This document shows positions 33,781 to 42,613 of a DNA stretch of 64,000 nucleotides, one piece after another. Position 1 is the stretch's first letter; the number at the start of each line of letters is the position of its first letter. The stretch lies in NCBI GenBank assembly GCA_002435785.1, contig DIUC01000047.1:1-64000 (forward strand). The letters are read 5' to 3'. The stretch comes from Saprospiraceae bacterium UBA6168 (lineage in GTDB: Bacteria > Bacteroidota > Bacteroidia > Chitinophagales > Saprospiraceae). A program made the translations under genes and the position numbers. Below the pieces are notes generated by a model. It was not told where the DNA came from. It made no database searches and saw only the letters and a program-made list of their open reading frames with translations.

Positions 33781-34083
33781 GGAAAAAACGGAATAAAATA
33801 ACATTGATGCTGTAACCTTTTTGACCGCTCGCATTATGAAAGCGAAACAGTCCGGGAGGCACAGCTTCTCGGTGCTGGTAAGCGGAAAGAGGAAATTGCC
33901 CTTTGCCTTCATTTGTGGATTTTTAAGTTGAACGATAAATGTACTCCTGGTAAAGCCACATCAGTTTAGACAAGCAATACAAATAAGCCAGCGGGCAATT
34001 CCTTTCACCGTGAGCACCAAGCTGTGCAATTTATGCTTCAGGATTTTCAAATTAATCGTACCCTTGCGAAAAATGAAGGGCTG

Positions 34084-34665
34084 ATGACATCCTTCCGACG
34101 TACTGTTTCCAACAACGATATACAGGACGAATGGTCTTCCATTCAGGCTGCGCAAGCGAACCCGGCTGCGTTCAGGCCGCTTTACGACCGCTACTTCGAG
34201 GCCATCTTCCAGTTTATCCACAATCGCACCCAAAACGAAGCGCTGAGTGCCGACCTCTGTTCGCAGGTGTTCCTGAAGGCCATGCAACGCATGAGCGAAT
34301 ACACTTTCCGGGGCGTGCCATTCTCAGCTTGGCTCTACCGGATAGCAAGCAACGAGATTGCACAATGGTATCGCCAGAACAAAAAGCTAAGGGTGGTCAG
34401 TGTGGAAGATTCCAACCTTGCCAGCATGTTCGAGGAGGTCATGGAGGACGACCTTGAAAAGTTCAGGCCGTTATTGATTCCTGCGCTGGAGGAGCTGAAG
34501 GAGGCGGATTTGGAAATCGTGGAAATGCGATTCTTCGAGCAGCGCCCCTTCAAGGAAATTGCCGAGGTGCTCAACATCACGGAGAGCAATGCCAAGGTGC
34601 GGACTTACAGGGTGTTGGAGCGACTAAAAAAAATAATATTGAACCAATCAAAAGGAAGCCACTGA
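34084..34665 (+). CDS. ECF-type RNA polymerase sigma factor
   Basis: The 193-residue protein has region 2 (AAFRPLYDRYFEAIFQFIHNRTQNEALSADLCSQVFLKAMQRM, then FSAWLYRIASNEIAQWYRQNKK) and region 4 (LEIVEMRFFEQRPFKEIAEVLNITESNAKVRTYRVLERLKK), the layout of sigma-70 ECF factors. ATG 34084 is preferred over in-frame ATGs at 34024 and 34033, because a near-consensus -7 box (tacccttg, 34057-34064) lies just ahead of it and the extra N-terminus has no family match. A large membrane protein follows 41 bp downstream and is probably its partner or anti-sigma. Confidence 0.88.
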   Translation: MTSFRRTVSNNDIQDEWSSIQAAQANPAAFRPLYDRYFEAIFQFIHNRTQNEALSADLCSQVFLKAMQRMSEYTFRGVPFSAWLYRIASNEIAQWYRQNKKLRVVSVEDSNLASMFEEVMEDDLEKFRPLLIPALEELKEADLEIVEMRFFEQRPFKEIAEVLNITESNAKVRTYRVLERLKKIILNQSKGSH

Positions 34666-34706
34666 AAGCAGGATTGATTCCGGCGTGCTGCCATAAATTG
34701 TAAAGC

Positions 34707-36458
34707 ATGAAAAAGAATTACGACATACGGGTAAACCCGCAGCCCCTCTCGAAGGCACAGATTGCAGGGCACAAGGATTTTGACGGCCTACTTGCGAAGT
34801 ACCAAGCCAAGCCAACGCAACAACCCATCATCCGCAGGCTGATTTGGGCTGGTGCCATAGCGGCTTCATTGGTCGGCATTTTCCTGCTTTTTCAACTGAT
34901 TGGCAACGATGCTTTTGACCAAAAGCAACAGGCGTATTTCAACTCAAAACCCTTTATTGATAGGCCATTGAGCCATATCAAACCAACCTTCGCCAGCTAC
35001 CAAGTGAACCCCAATGAAGGGGGCGTATTCAAATACCCCAGCGGTTCGCAAGTGGTGGTGCCAGTAGCGGCATTCGTCAATGAAAATGGCCAAACCCTCG
35101 GTGGCGAAGTCACCCTGCATTACCGGGAAATGCACGATTTTGTTGACTTTTTCATCGCTGGCATCCCAATGACCTATGATTCTGCTGGCGTTAGCTACAA
35201 CCTCGAAAGTGCGGGCATGATTGAAATTTTTGCGGAGCAAAATGGCAAGCGTGTGATGATGGCGCCTGGCAAGTCCATCAACGTGGAACTGGTGTCAAAC
35301 GTGAATACCTCTCCAAGCATGAATGTGCCGCCCGGATACAATATCTACAAGCTCGACGAGCAGAAACGCAGTTGGGTCTATCAGGACATAGATAGGATGG
35401 AAGTAATCGGCGATGCGATTTCAGCTAAAAGCTTGGATGAGAAAAGCCCATTCTATCCTGCTCAAAAGGCATTGGCCGAGCGGATGTTGGCCATTCAGGT
35501 GAGCGAGTCGGCGGAATTGGCGAAGCTGGAAAAATCAATCGCAAAACCGAAGGAACCTACCAAACCACAGTTGGCGAATAACACCGACTATGTGTTCAAC
35601 CTTGACCTGAACGATATTTTTCCTAAAAAGGACTCGCTTGGCAGTGGAGAGGAAGCTGAACTGCGCCAACTTTACAAGAAGTATGCGAAGATGCTCTGGC
35701 AACTCAGCCCCCAAGCGACCATCAGCCCCGACCGCTTGCAAAAGGAATTCAGCACCGTGACCAGCCTCAACATTAAAAAACTGAACGAGCGGGACTATGA
35801 GCTTGAACTGGCAAAGACGGGGCAATCCATCAAAGTGCTGGTGAATCCTGTGCTAAGTGGGTCGGATTACGAAAAGGCCCTCTCTGAATTCAACCGGGAG
35901 TTCGAAACTTGGAAGCAATTGACCACTGAACGGGAGGGCAAACTTGCTGCGCAAAAAGCAGCTATCGCAAAACGTTTTGAGGAAGAAAAAGAGTTGGCAA
36001 CCCTCAAATTTGAGGAGCGGGTGAATGAACTGAGGAAGCAAGGGCTTGATTATGCTGCCAACAATGAAATCATCAAGAAAAAAGTGGTGAACCGCTTCAC
36101 TGCTTCCGAGTTTGGGGTGTGGAACTGCGACCGCCCCTTGCCGCCCGATATGCTGAAACTCGCCGCAAGCTTTAAAGACCAAAACGGAAAGGAGTTCACC
36201 AACCGCACTGCCTATTTGGTGGACAAAAGCCGCAACACGGTTTACCAGTTTTTGGCAGACAACAACACGGAGCTTCGCTTCAACAAAAATTCGGAGAACC
36301 TGCTTTGGCTGATGACCGACGACAACAAGATTGCCGTGTTCCGGCCAGCCCAGTTCAAAGCCATCAACTCAAAGGAAAGCAAGTTTGAATTTGTGCTGGA
36401 ATCGGTGAACAAAGAAATCAAAACCGAACAGGACATCCGGGAAATCCTGTACTTGTAA
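34707..36458 (+). CDS. Sigma-linked single-span membrane protein (possible anti-sigma partner)
   Basis: The 583-residue protein has a cytoplasmic N-terminus of ~43 residues and one membrane span (LIWAGAIAASLVGIFLLFQLI, about 45-65). A large outer part follows, starting with a beta-sandwich (NEGGVFKYPSGSQVVVPVAAF ... SAGMIEIFAEQNGKRVMM, about 100-215). There is a long charged coiled coil (about 405-465) and a C-terminal beta region. It lies 41 bp after the ECF sigma gene in the same direction. The topology (short inside domain, big outside domain) fits an anti-sigma or envelope sensor, but the N-terminus lacks a recognisable zinc anti-sigma HxxxCxxC motif. The call is therefore by context. Confidence 0.65.
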   Translation: MKKNYDIRVNPQPLSKAQIAGHKDFDGLLAKYQAKPTQQPIIRRLIWAGAIAASLVGIFLLFQLIGNDAFDQKQQAYFNSKPFIDRPLSHIKPTFASYQVNPNEGGVFKYPSGSQVVVPVAAFVNENGQTLGGEVTLHYREMHDFVDFFIAGIPMTYDSAGVSYNLESAGMIEIFAEQNGKRVMMAPGKSINVELVSNVNTSPSMNVPPGYNIYKLDEQKRSWVYQDIDRMEVIGDAISAKSLDEKSPFYPAQKALAERMLAIQVSESAELAKLEKSIAKPKEPTKPQLANNTDYVFNLDLNDIFPKKDSLGSGEEAELRQLYKKYAKMLWQLSPQATISPDRLQKEFSTVTSLNIKKLNERDYELELAKTGQSIKVLVNPVLSGSDYEKALSEFNREFETWKQLTTEREGKLAAQKAAIAKRFEEEKELATLKFEERVNELRKQGLDYAANNEIIKKKVVNRFTASEFGVWNCDRPLPPDMLKLAASFKDQNGKEFTNRTAYLVDKSRNTVYQFLADNNTELRFNKNSENLLWLMTDDNKIAVFRPAQFKAINSKESKFEFVLESVNKEIKTEQDIREILYL

Positions 36459-36502
36459 TTTCCCGAAATGCCCTGAACTAACCTTTATTCTCTTCATGAT
36501 AG

Positions 36503-36536
36503 ATTCCGCATTCCGTTTGGAGGCGGAATTTTTTTT
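36503..36536 (+). terminator. Intrinsic terminator after the sigma/membrane-protein operon
   Basis: attccgc (36503-36509) pairs with gcggaat (36523-36529), followed by eight T. The gene downstream (hbd) is convergent. Confidence 0.72.
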
Positions 36537-36551
36537 GTGCCAAACCGACTG

Positions 36552-37448
36552 TCAAGTCAATTGCTTGAAGTTCCCAGCTACTTCCAACTCCTTGGTACCG
36601 GGCGTGTAGCGGTAAAAACCCTCGCCAGATTTCACGCCCAACCTACCAGCAGCGACCATGTTTACCAACAGGGGACAGGGTGCGTACTTAGGATTGCCAA
36701 ATCCATCGTGCAAGACCTTCAGGATGGCGTGACAAACGTCCAATCCAATAAAATCGGCCAACTGGAGCGGCCCCATCGGGTGCGCCATGCCGAGTTTCAT
36801 CACCGTGTCTATTTCCTCCACCCCGGCCACGCCCTCAAAAAGGGAGTAAATCGCCTCGTTAATCATGGGCATCAGGATTCGGTTGGCCACAAACCCGGGG
36901 TAATCGTTCACTTCCACAGGCACTTTGCCAAGCGCCCGGCTCATGTCCATCACTTTCTGGGTCACTTCATTGGATGTGGCATAGCCACGAATCACTTCTA
37001 CCAGCTTCATTACCGGTACGGGATTCATAAAGTGCATCCCAATTACTTGCGTTGGTCGGCTGGTCACTGCCGCTATTTTCGTGATGGAAATGGAGGAGGT
37101 GTTCGTTGCCAGAATGGCCCTGGAAGGAGCCAGCTCGTCCATTTGCCGGAAGATTTTGAGCTTTAGCTCCATGTTCTCCGTCGCAGCTTCCACCACCAAT
37201 TCCGCATTGGTGACGGCAGGTCTGAGGTCGGTGAAGGTCTCAAGGTTCGCCAACGTCGCAGCTTTTTGCTCCTCCGATAGCACGCCCTTGGACACCATCC
37301 TGTCGAGGTTCTTGGAAATGGTATGGATGGCACGGTCCAGCGCTTCCTGCGACACGTCCACGAGATGGACCTTATGGCCGTTCATCGCAAAAACATGGGC
37401 GATTCCGTTGCCCATTGTACCTGCACCGATTACTGTGATGTTCTTCAT
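36552..37448 (-). CDS. hbd: 3-hydroxyacyl-CoA (3-hydroxybutyryl-CoA) dehydrogenase
   Basis: The enzyme oxidises (S)-3-hydroxyacyl-CoA to 3-ketoacyl-CoA with NAD(P), in fatty-acid or butyrate/PHB metabolism. Start at 37448 (MKNITVIGAGTMGNGIAHVF) puts the GxGxxG loop at residues 7-12; the longer frame to 37541 adds 31 residues of no family character. Other marks are ATNTSSISITKIA, HFMNPVPVMKLVEVI (catalytic His and Asn helix) and the C-terminal domain NDYPGFVANRILMPMINEAI ... GVEEIDTVMKLGMAHPMGPLQLADFIGLD. The 298-residue length is normal. It is probably monocistronic; the galM lipoprotein gene begins 1.2 kb upstream and ends 93 bp before it. Confidence 0.93.
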   Translation of the reverse strand: MKNITVIGAGTMGNGIAHVFAMNGHKVHLVDVSQEALDRAIHTISKNLDRMVSKGVLSEEQKAATLANLETFTDLRPAVTNAELVVEAATENMELKLKIFRQMDELAPSRAILATNTSSISITKIAAVTSRPTQVIGMHFMNPVPVMKLVEVIRGYATSNEVTQKVMDMSRALGKVPVEVNDYPGFVANRILMPMINEAIYSLFEGVAGVEEIDTVMKLGMAHPMGPLQLADFIGLDVCHAILKVLHDGFGNPKYAPCPLLVNMVAAGRLGVKSGEGFYRYTPGTKELEVAGNFKQLT

Positions 37449-37541
37449 GATTCTTTCTTTTTTAATGTGGTTTTGAATTTTGGTGGGCAAATATACGCCT
37501 TCTGGATTTTTTGAAATTGCTCCCGATACAGGAAAATCCAC

Positions 37542-38717
37542 TCAACTTTTCTTCACCGAAAACTTGTAAATCGTGGTAGAGGAATAATGTGCCCCCGGCA
37601 TCAAAACCGTTGAGGGAAAAATCAAGTGGTTCGGAGAATCGGGAAAATGTTGTGTTTCAAGGCAAAGCCCCCAACGGTCCTGATAGACCACGCCGCCCTT
37701 ACCCTTGTATTTGCCATTCAAAAAATTACCGGAGTAAAACTGTAGGCCCGGTTCCGTCGTGAACACTTCCATGAACCGACCACTTTCGGGGTCGTGAAGC
37801 GTAGCGGCGAGGCCCGGCTCTTTTTTTCCTTGTGGATTTGCAAGCACCCAATTGTGGTCGTACCCTTTCCCGACAAGAAGCTGAGGGTCGTCAAAATTAA
37901 TGTCGTTGCCAATTGGCTTTGGCTTGCGAAAATCAAATGGGCTGCCACCGAGCGCCCTCAGTTCACCGGTAGGTATCAACCCTGCATCCACGGGCAGGAA
38001 ACCATTGGCGTTGATGCTGAGTTCGTGCGCCAAGATGTCCCGTTTGGCACCGCCCGTCAGGTTGAAATAACCGTGGTGCGTGAGATTGACATGCGTCATC
38101 TTGTCCGTCGTAGCGAAGTAGGTGATTTTCAGTTCGTCTTGGTTGGTGAGGGTATAAACTACCCGGACTTCGAGGTTGCCGGGAAACCCCTCTTCCATGT
38201 CGGGGCTGGCATACGTCAGGTTTAGACTGGCCACTCCTGATGATGTATCCGGTACTGCCTCCCATGCCACCTTATCAAATCCCTTCAAGCCTCCGTGCAG
38301 GTGGTTTTCGTTGTCATTTTTTGCTAAATCGTAGGTCTTTCCGTCCAGCTTGAATTTACCTTTTGCTATCCGGTTGCCATACCTGCCCACGATGCACCCG
38401 AAGTACGGATTGTCTTTCACGTATTCATCCAAGGAGTCGTAACCAAGCACCACGTCCTCGCTTTTTCCATTGCGGTCGGGTACGTGGAGGGAAACCACAA
38501 TGCCACCGTAGTTGGTGATTTTCGCTTCCACGCCATTTGCATTGGCCAATGTGTAAAGGTCAATTGCCGTCCCATCAGGGAGCGTGCCCCAGGGCGTTTT
38601 TGTGATTTTTGCTTTCATGCTTTCCGTATTTTGAGGTTGTTGGGAGCTTGAATCTGATTGGCAGGCCGTTATCGAAACCAGAAGGGCCAACCCGGCAGCT
38701 ACTATAAGTTGGTTCAT
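37542..38717 (-). CDS. galM: Aldose 1-epimerase lipoprotein (GalM)
   Basis: The enzyme interconverts alpha and beta anomers of aldoses. The start at 38717 gives the lipoprotein signal MNQLIVAAGLALLVSITAC, with the lipid-attachment Cys at residue 19, so this galactose mutarotase acts outside the cytoplasm. The GalM core starts after an ~30-residue linker. Catalytic and binding motifs are visible: GRYGNRIA, ENHLHGG, VNLTHHGYFNLTG (catalytic His), GYDHNWVL and the catalytic Glu in LCLETQHFPDS. Length is normal. The extracytoplasmic location suits degradation of polysaccharides by a surface-associated system, like the GH29 lipoprotein at the far end of the window. Confidence 0.93.
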   Translation of the reverse strand: MNQLIVAAGLALLVSITACQSDSSSQQPQNTESMKAKITKTPWGTLPDGTAIDLYTLANANGVEAKITNYGGIVVSLHVPDRNGKSEDVVLGYDSLDEYVKDNPYFGCIVGRYGNRIAKGKFKLDGKTYDLAKNDNENHLHGGLKGFDKVAWEAVPDTSSGVASLNLTYASPDMEEGFPGNLEVRVVYTLTNQDELKITYFATTDKMTHVNLTHHGYFNLTGGAKRDILAHELSINANGFLPVDAGLIPTGELRALGGSPFDFRKPKPIGNDINFDDPQLLVGKGYDHNWVLANPQGKKEPGLAATLHDPESGRFMEVFTTEPGLQFYSGNFLNGKYKGKGGVVYQDRWGLCLETQHFPDSPNHLIFPSTVLMPGAHYSSTTIYKFSVKKS

Positions 38718-38921
38718 TTGACCAGCGTTTTGATTGTTTTGTATTCGCATCCACCAATGACTTGCATCGTCAAATTATGGACTGCAAAGGAAGTTTTTTT
38801 TCGGCAGTTTGGTGGGGATGTTTTGCTAAAGGGATTTTTATAAAAATTACGACGTCTTATTGTCACAGCTTAGCAAGTTTTTGTGGGCAAGAGGTGGGAC
38901 GGTTGTGCCACTGGGGTTTAG

Positions 38922-39608
38922 TTATATATTGGTAAGCCGTTCTATCTCTGCGTCAATTTCTTTAAGGACTTCTATATTGGAGATTTCTCCGTCAAGACTG
39001 AATACGATAAATACCTTTCCGCCGTATTCTTCATGAAAATCCCGAAAACCTGCCTTCATGCGGTCGGAAATTGAGTAATTTCCAAAATTAGACCTTGCAG
39101 TTATGGGCTTTATTTGTATTGCAAAAGCCTTTTCGCCAACATAGCCGAGATAATCAATATCGCCCGCATGGTCAAGTTCCGATGGGCTTTCTTCAAATCT
39201 TACGGACGGGAAATGCTTTGCTAAACCGTCGTTGACAACTGATTTTTCACGAATATATCCGTCAAATGTTCGATTGATGGTTAGGTTGTGGATATAATCA
39301 ATGCAATCCTGCAACGTCAAATTTCTGAATGCCTCTTGCCATTCGGGTATAACAACCTCTGTTATCTTATCATGCAAGCGGTTGCCAAGTTCCTCTAAAC
39401 TTTCCTTGGTCACTTTGAAAGTGTTTTTTCCGTCTGTAAAGGCATTTTCAAAATACCAAGCTTCCCAATCTTCAATCGTCTTTGGCTGGCATTGGCGTAT
39501 TAATGCCATAACAGCACCGACTTTGTTGGGTCTGGAGAGTTGGTAGGTTTGGCAAGCATAGTTCAATACTTTTTCTTTTTTGCCGAATTCTTTCGAGTAT
39601 TTTTTCAT
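38922..39608 (-). CDS. MjaI-like type II restriction endonuclease
   Basis: The 228-residue protein resembles the MjaI family (CTAG-type enzymes) in its N-terminal part (NKVGAVMALIRQ, TIEDWEAWYFEN). It has a plausible PD-(D/E)xK core, HAGDIDYLGYVGEKAFAIQIKP, where Asp and the Q-x-K pair are the catalytic residues. It is the last gene of an A/T-rich three-gene operon, starting 2 bp after the stop of the small wHTH-like gene, with the methyltransferase upstream. The recognition sequence cannot be read from the sequence; CTAG is only a guess from family memory. The composition contrast with neighbouring genes suggests horizontal transfer. Confidence 0.68.
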   Translation of the reverse strand: MKKYSKEFGKKEKVLNYACQTYQLSRPNKVGAVMALIRQCQPKTIEDWEAWYFENAFTDGKNTFKVTKESLEELGNRLHDKITEVVIPEWQEAFRNLTLQDCIDYIHNLTINRTFDGYIREKSVVNDGLAKHFPSVRFEESPSELDHAGDIDYLGYVGEKAFAIQIKPITARSNFGNYSISDRMKAGFRDFHEEYGGKVFIVFSLDGEISNIEVLKEIDAEIERLTNI

Positions 39609-39610
39609 TT

Positions 39611-39910
39611 TTAAGGAATATAATTACCATTATTACGAACAGCGTTTGCACGATTATTCCTTTCTACAAATTTTGCAGCAATTTCACGTTCAGTATCATT
39701 TAGAATAATAAATGCCCCATCAATGCAAGTTCCAATAGGCTTTCCATGATTTAAAACCATGTCTGTTATCCAGTTTCTGACATTGTCATTATTAGTCCCT
39801 TGTGGAGGTTCACCTATTGCCGATGCAATTACTTCAATGTGTTTAGCATAATCAATACCGAGTGCATTTTTAGTTAGGTAATTCCAAATTTCAATTTGTT
39901 TTTGTTTCAT
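39611..39910 (-). CDS. Small winged-helix-like protein in the restriction-modification operon
   Basis: The 99-residue protein has a helix-turn-helix-like stretch followed by a small beta wing: NVRNWITDMVLNHGKPIGTC, then DGAFIILNDTEREIAAKF. This wing is of the kind found in DNA-binding proteins encoded beside restriction genes. It overlaps the methyltransferase end by 4 bp (ATGA) and is followed 2 bp later by the endonuclease, so all three are translationally coupled. A control-protein role is likely but unproven. Alternatively it could be an accessory subunit that recognises DNA for the nuclease. Confidence 0.55.
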   Translation of the reverse strand: MKQKQIEIWNYLTKNALGIDYAKHIEVIASAIGEPPQGTNNDNVRNWITDMVLNHGKPIGTCIDGAFIILNDTEREIAAKFVERNNRANAVRNNGNYIP

Positions 39911-41208
39911 TGTATTAAATTTAAGAGATTATTAAATTTCTGTTTATACTTAAAGTCAACAGAATTGTCAACCAATGCTAATCCTTCCTTTAAAAGGTGA
40001 GCGTTTAAGAACGTCTTGTTTTCAAGATAGAGATACGCCATAAGGTTATTATTTTCATCGTGTTTGACTTCATCATACTTTAAATAAACTTTTTTCCCTT
40101 TTGTTTTCTTGATGAGAAATTCATTGGCACTGCCATTTTTGTTAAAATCTTCCTTTATCCCAATTAACCGAATAGTTAAATTATTATTCAGTCTGACTAA
40201 TTCAGGACTAATAACTTCTTTGACAGTAAAAAACTCTTCTCTTTTGGCGTTCTTGTTAGCATCGAGTTTAGACCCAAATTGAAGTTTTTTCACGTCAATT
40301 TTTTTGTCTAACTTGTGATTATCTTTAAAAATATAGGGTAGCTCTTTGATTTTTGATTCAAAGTCTAAGTCTATTGGCGATTGTTTAACAATGTCTATCC
40401 TTGCATCCTCGAATAAAACATTGTCGTTCGCACCTAATTTTTGTTTGATAATTGGAATGAATTCGGGATTGATTTCATAACCGCAGGAATTACGACCAAG
40501 GCTTTTTGCCACTAACGCAGTTGTTCCACTTCCCAAAAATGGGTCAAGTACATTTTCTCCAGGAAATGAAAACATTTTTATGAGCCTTTTAGGTAACTCC
40601 TCTGGGAACATTGCCAAATGATTATCTTGCCTTGCTCCACTTATATACCAATGACCGTTAAAATAAGTATTCCATTCTTCTGTTGTCATTGCAGAACGTT
40701 CTTTTTGCTCAGGTGTTGGTTTGGGTGCATTCCCTTGCTTTTTGAAGAGTAGAATATACTCAAAATCCAACTTTACTATACCATTTCTTGGATGGGGGAA
40801 ACTACCCATTATACTTGCACCGCCAGTTGTATTCATGGTGGTTGTTTTTTGCCAAATGATAGAACCCATAAAATCAAAGCCTATCATTTCGCAAAATTTT
40901 ATTATCTCGCTATGAATGGGAATTATTTTGTAGCGACCATAATAAACTGACCTAGCGAATTGGTCTCCAATGTTGATGCATAGCCTACACCCATTGTGCA
41001 GCACTCTAAAACACTCTTTCCAAGTTAAGTTTAGGTGATTGATATAAGTTTCATAATCATCATGGAACCCTATTTGGTTTTCAGTTCCATAATCCTTTAA
41101 CTGCCAATACGGAGGCGATGTAACCACTAAATGAATGCTCTCATCTTTGAGTTCGTTCATTTGTCGGCTGTCTCCGTTTATTATTTTGTGATATGTTCCT
41201 TTCACCAT
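39907..41208 (-). CDS. DNA methyltransferase (likely N4-cytosine) with degenerate SNase-like C-terminal domain
   Basis: The 433-residue protein has a beta-class layout, with catalytic motif IV TSPPYWQLKDYG (residues 30-41) preceding the SAM-binding motif VLDPFLGSGTTALVAKSLGR (about 218-237). TSPPYW is typical of N4-cytosine enzymes. Residues about 320-433 look like a staphylococcal-nuclease fold: LTIRLIGI, NEFLIKKTKGKKVYLKYDE, LMAYLYLENKTFLNAHLLKEGLALV. However, the usual DTPE calcium/catalytic residues and second Arg are absent, so this domain is probably inactive and DNA-binding. It leads the A/T-rich operon with the wHTH-like and MjaI-like genes. The sequence specificity is unknown. Confidence 0.85.
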   Translation of the reverse strand: MVKGTYHKIINGDSRQMNELKDESIHLVVTSPPYWQLKDYGTENQIGFHDDYETYINHLNLTWKECFRVLHNGCRLCINIGDQFARSVYYGRYKIIPIHSEIIKFCEMIGFDFMGSIIWQKTTTMNTTGGASIMGSFPHPRNGIVKLDFEYILLFKKQGNAPKPTPEQKERSAMTTEEWNTYFNGHWYISGARQDNHLAMFPEELPKRLIKMFSFPGENVLDPFLGSGTTALVAKSLGRNSCGYEINPEFIPIIKQKLGANDNVLFEDARIDIVKQSPIDLDFESKIKELPYIFKDNHKLDKKIDVKKLQFGSKLDANKNAKREEFFTVKEVISPELVRLNNNLTIRLIGIKEDFNKNGSANEFLIKKTKGKKVYLKYDEVKHDENNNLMAYLYLENKTFLNAHLLKEGLALVDNSVDFKYKQKFNNLLNLIQ

Positions 41209-41380
41209 GTTAATTTTAGGTCAAAGGTACATGTTTTCGATTGCTTTTTAACATTATTTGTTTTGTTTTTTTTACAGAACTTACGTACTCCCACAACTCT
41301 ACACCCATTCACCATTGCGTACAAAACCCCATTCCCCCAACGCAAAGATAAAAAAACCCCAACTTTCCAACCCCTCCCCC

Positions 41381-41411
41381 CAAAAAAAAAAGCCCAACGT
41401 CACCGCAGGGC
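41381..41411 (-). terminator. Intrinsic terminator after the 41443-42354 gene
   Basis: On the minus strand gccctgcg pairs with cgttgggc (one mismatch, one wobble) and is followed by ten T (41382-41391). It lies 32 bp after the stop. Confidence 0.72.
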
Positions 41412-41442
41412 CCAAACAACTTTATGAAAAAAAAAACAATTT

Positions 41443-42354
41443 TTATCCAATCGGCACCAACGCAATATTAAAGCGGTTGATGCGGCCCAAGTACACCCGT
41501 TGTTCCCGCTTGAAGTAGGGAATGTAGCCGGGGGCCGATACCGTCACGTCGTATTTGTTGGGCTTCATCGGTTTGATGGTGGCTTCGCCCAGCGAGTTGG
41601 TCTTGGCGGTGTACGAAAGGGCGCCGTTGACCATCAGCAAATCCCCCAGGTCAATGGGGAGGTTGGTCACGGAGTTGGTAACGACGAACTGCGATTGGGT
41701 ATTGGTGGTGGGAGGGTCTATTATTTGCCGGGAATTATACCAAAGTGCCACGATTTCCGGGTCGGAAGTCGAGAGGGACTCCACCATGAAGTCGAGCTGC
41801 GTTTTGAGCACTTTTTCGTTTTCGTTTACATTCTTCACCACGTCCTGCTTGGCCACTTTGATGGCCACCTGCCTGGTGCGCACGGCAGCTACCCAATCCT
41901 GCCAGATGGGTATTTCGGTTTCGAGTTTAGTGAGCTTGTCTGCGGTCAGGTTGAAGGGGGTGGCAGCTACCCGCACGGCGTAGGCCTTGTCGTAGATGGT
42001 CTGGCAGACGCCTTCTATCAGCTCAATTTTCACACGCTTGAGTTCCTTCAGGCTCCACTTCATGTCGTTGAGCAGGATGTCGTCGTTGATGCTGGCGGCA
42101 TAGGCTCGGGTTGGAGTGCAAACCTCGAAGGCAGCGGTGGCAACGTTTAGGATTTTTTGGTCCCTTGCCATCCGAAAGGATTTTGTGGTGCTGTTGGCAA
42201 GGGGCAGGAGTTCGATGACTTTGTTATGCCGGATTTTGAGGGCATCGAACTTCGCCTCGAAGGCGGGAATGACGTAGAAGCGGGCAGATTGGGTGTTGAC
42301 CAATTCTACCACCGTGTCAATCATGGCGATTTTTGCTTCAATGATTGCTTTCAT
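41443..42354 (-). CDS. Hypothetical protein with helical N-terminus and C-terminal Ig-like domain
   Basis: The 303-residue protein has no signal peptide or membrane span. Residues 1-205 are almost wholly helical (MKAIIEAKIAMIDTVVELVN, KVAKQDVVKNVNENEKVLKT). The last ~75 residues are a carboxypeptidase-regulatory-like sandwich (SFTNLPIDL-type VTNLPIDLGDLLMVNGALSYTAKTNSLGEATIKPMKPNKYDVTVSAPGYIPY). I do not recognise a named family; similar proteins occur in Bacteroidota. It is monocistronic with its own terminator. It lies between the restriction-modification operon and the 21-bp repeat array. Its role is unknown. Confidence 0.72.
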   Translation of the reverse strand: MKAIIEAKIAMIDTVVELVNTQSARFYVIPAFEAKFDALKIRHNKVIELLPLANSTTKSFRMARDQKILNVATAAFEVCTPTRAYAASINDDILLNDMKWSLKELKRVKIELIEGVCQTIYDKAYAVRVAATPFNLTADKLTKLETEIPIWQDWVAAVRTRQVAIKVAKQDVVKNVNENEKVLKTQLDFMVESLSTSDPEIVALWYNSRQIIDPPTTNTQSQFVVTNSVTNLPIDLGDLLMVNGALSYTAKTNSLGEATIKPMKPNKYDVTVSAPGYIPYFKREQRVYLGRINRFNIALVPIG

Positions 42355-42613
42355 TAATGATTGGAAGTTTAGTGAGGCAGCCTTATTTGTTCAGGTGACA
42401 GCTCGTCTTCCCGGTAACTAACGAGGCAGCTAAAAATGTTTCGTCATTTTACAACTATCCAAGTACATGCCAAATTTTGATTTTTTGTAATTTAGTGGGG
42501 TGTTTTTTTTACAGCTATCATTCCCGATTGTTTGGGTACGATAATTGTTGACCTATCCTGAATCACGTAACGCCAAAAAAAAGTTGGTCAACCGTTGATT
42601 TTTATTCCTTCCC

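Noticed and set aside
33836..34083. Short open frame starting near 33836 before the sigma gene
   Set aside because: It runs through a probable promoter region and lacks protein character.
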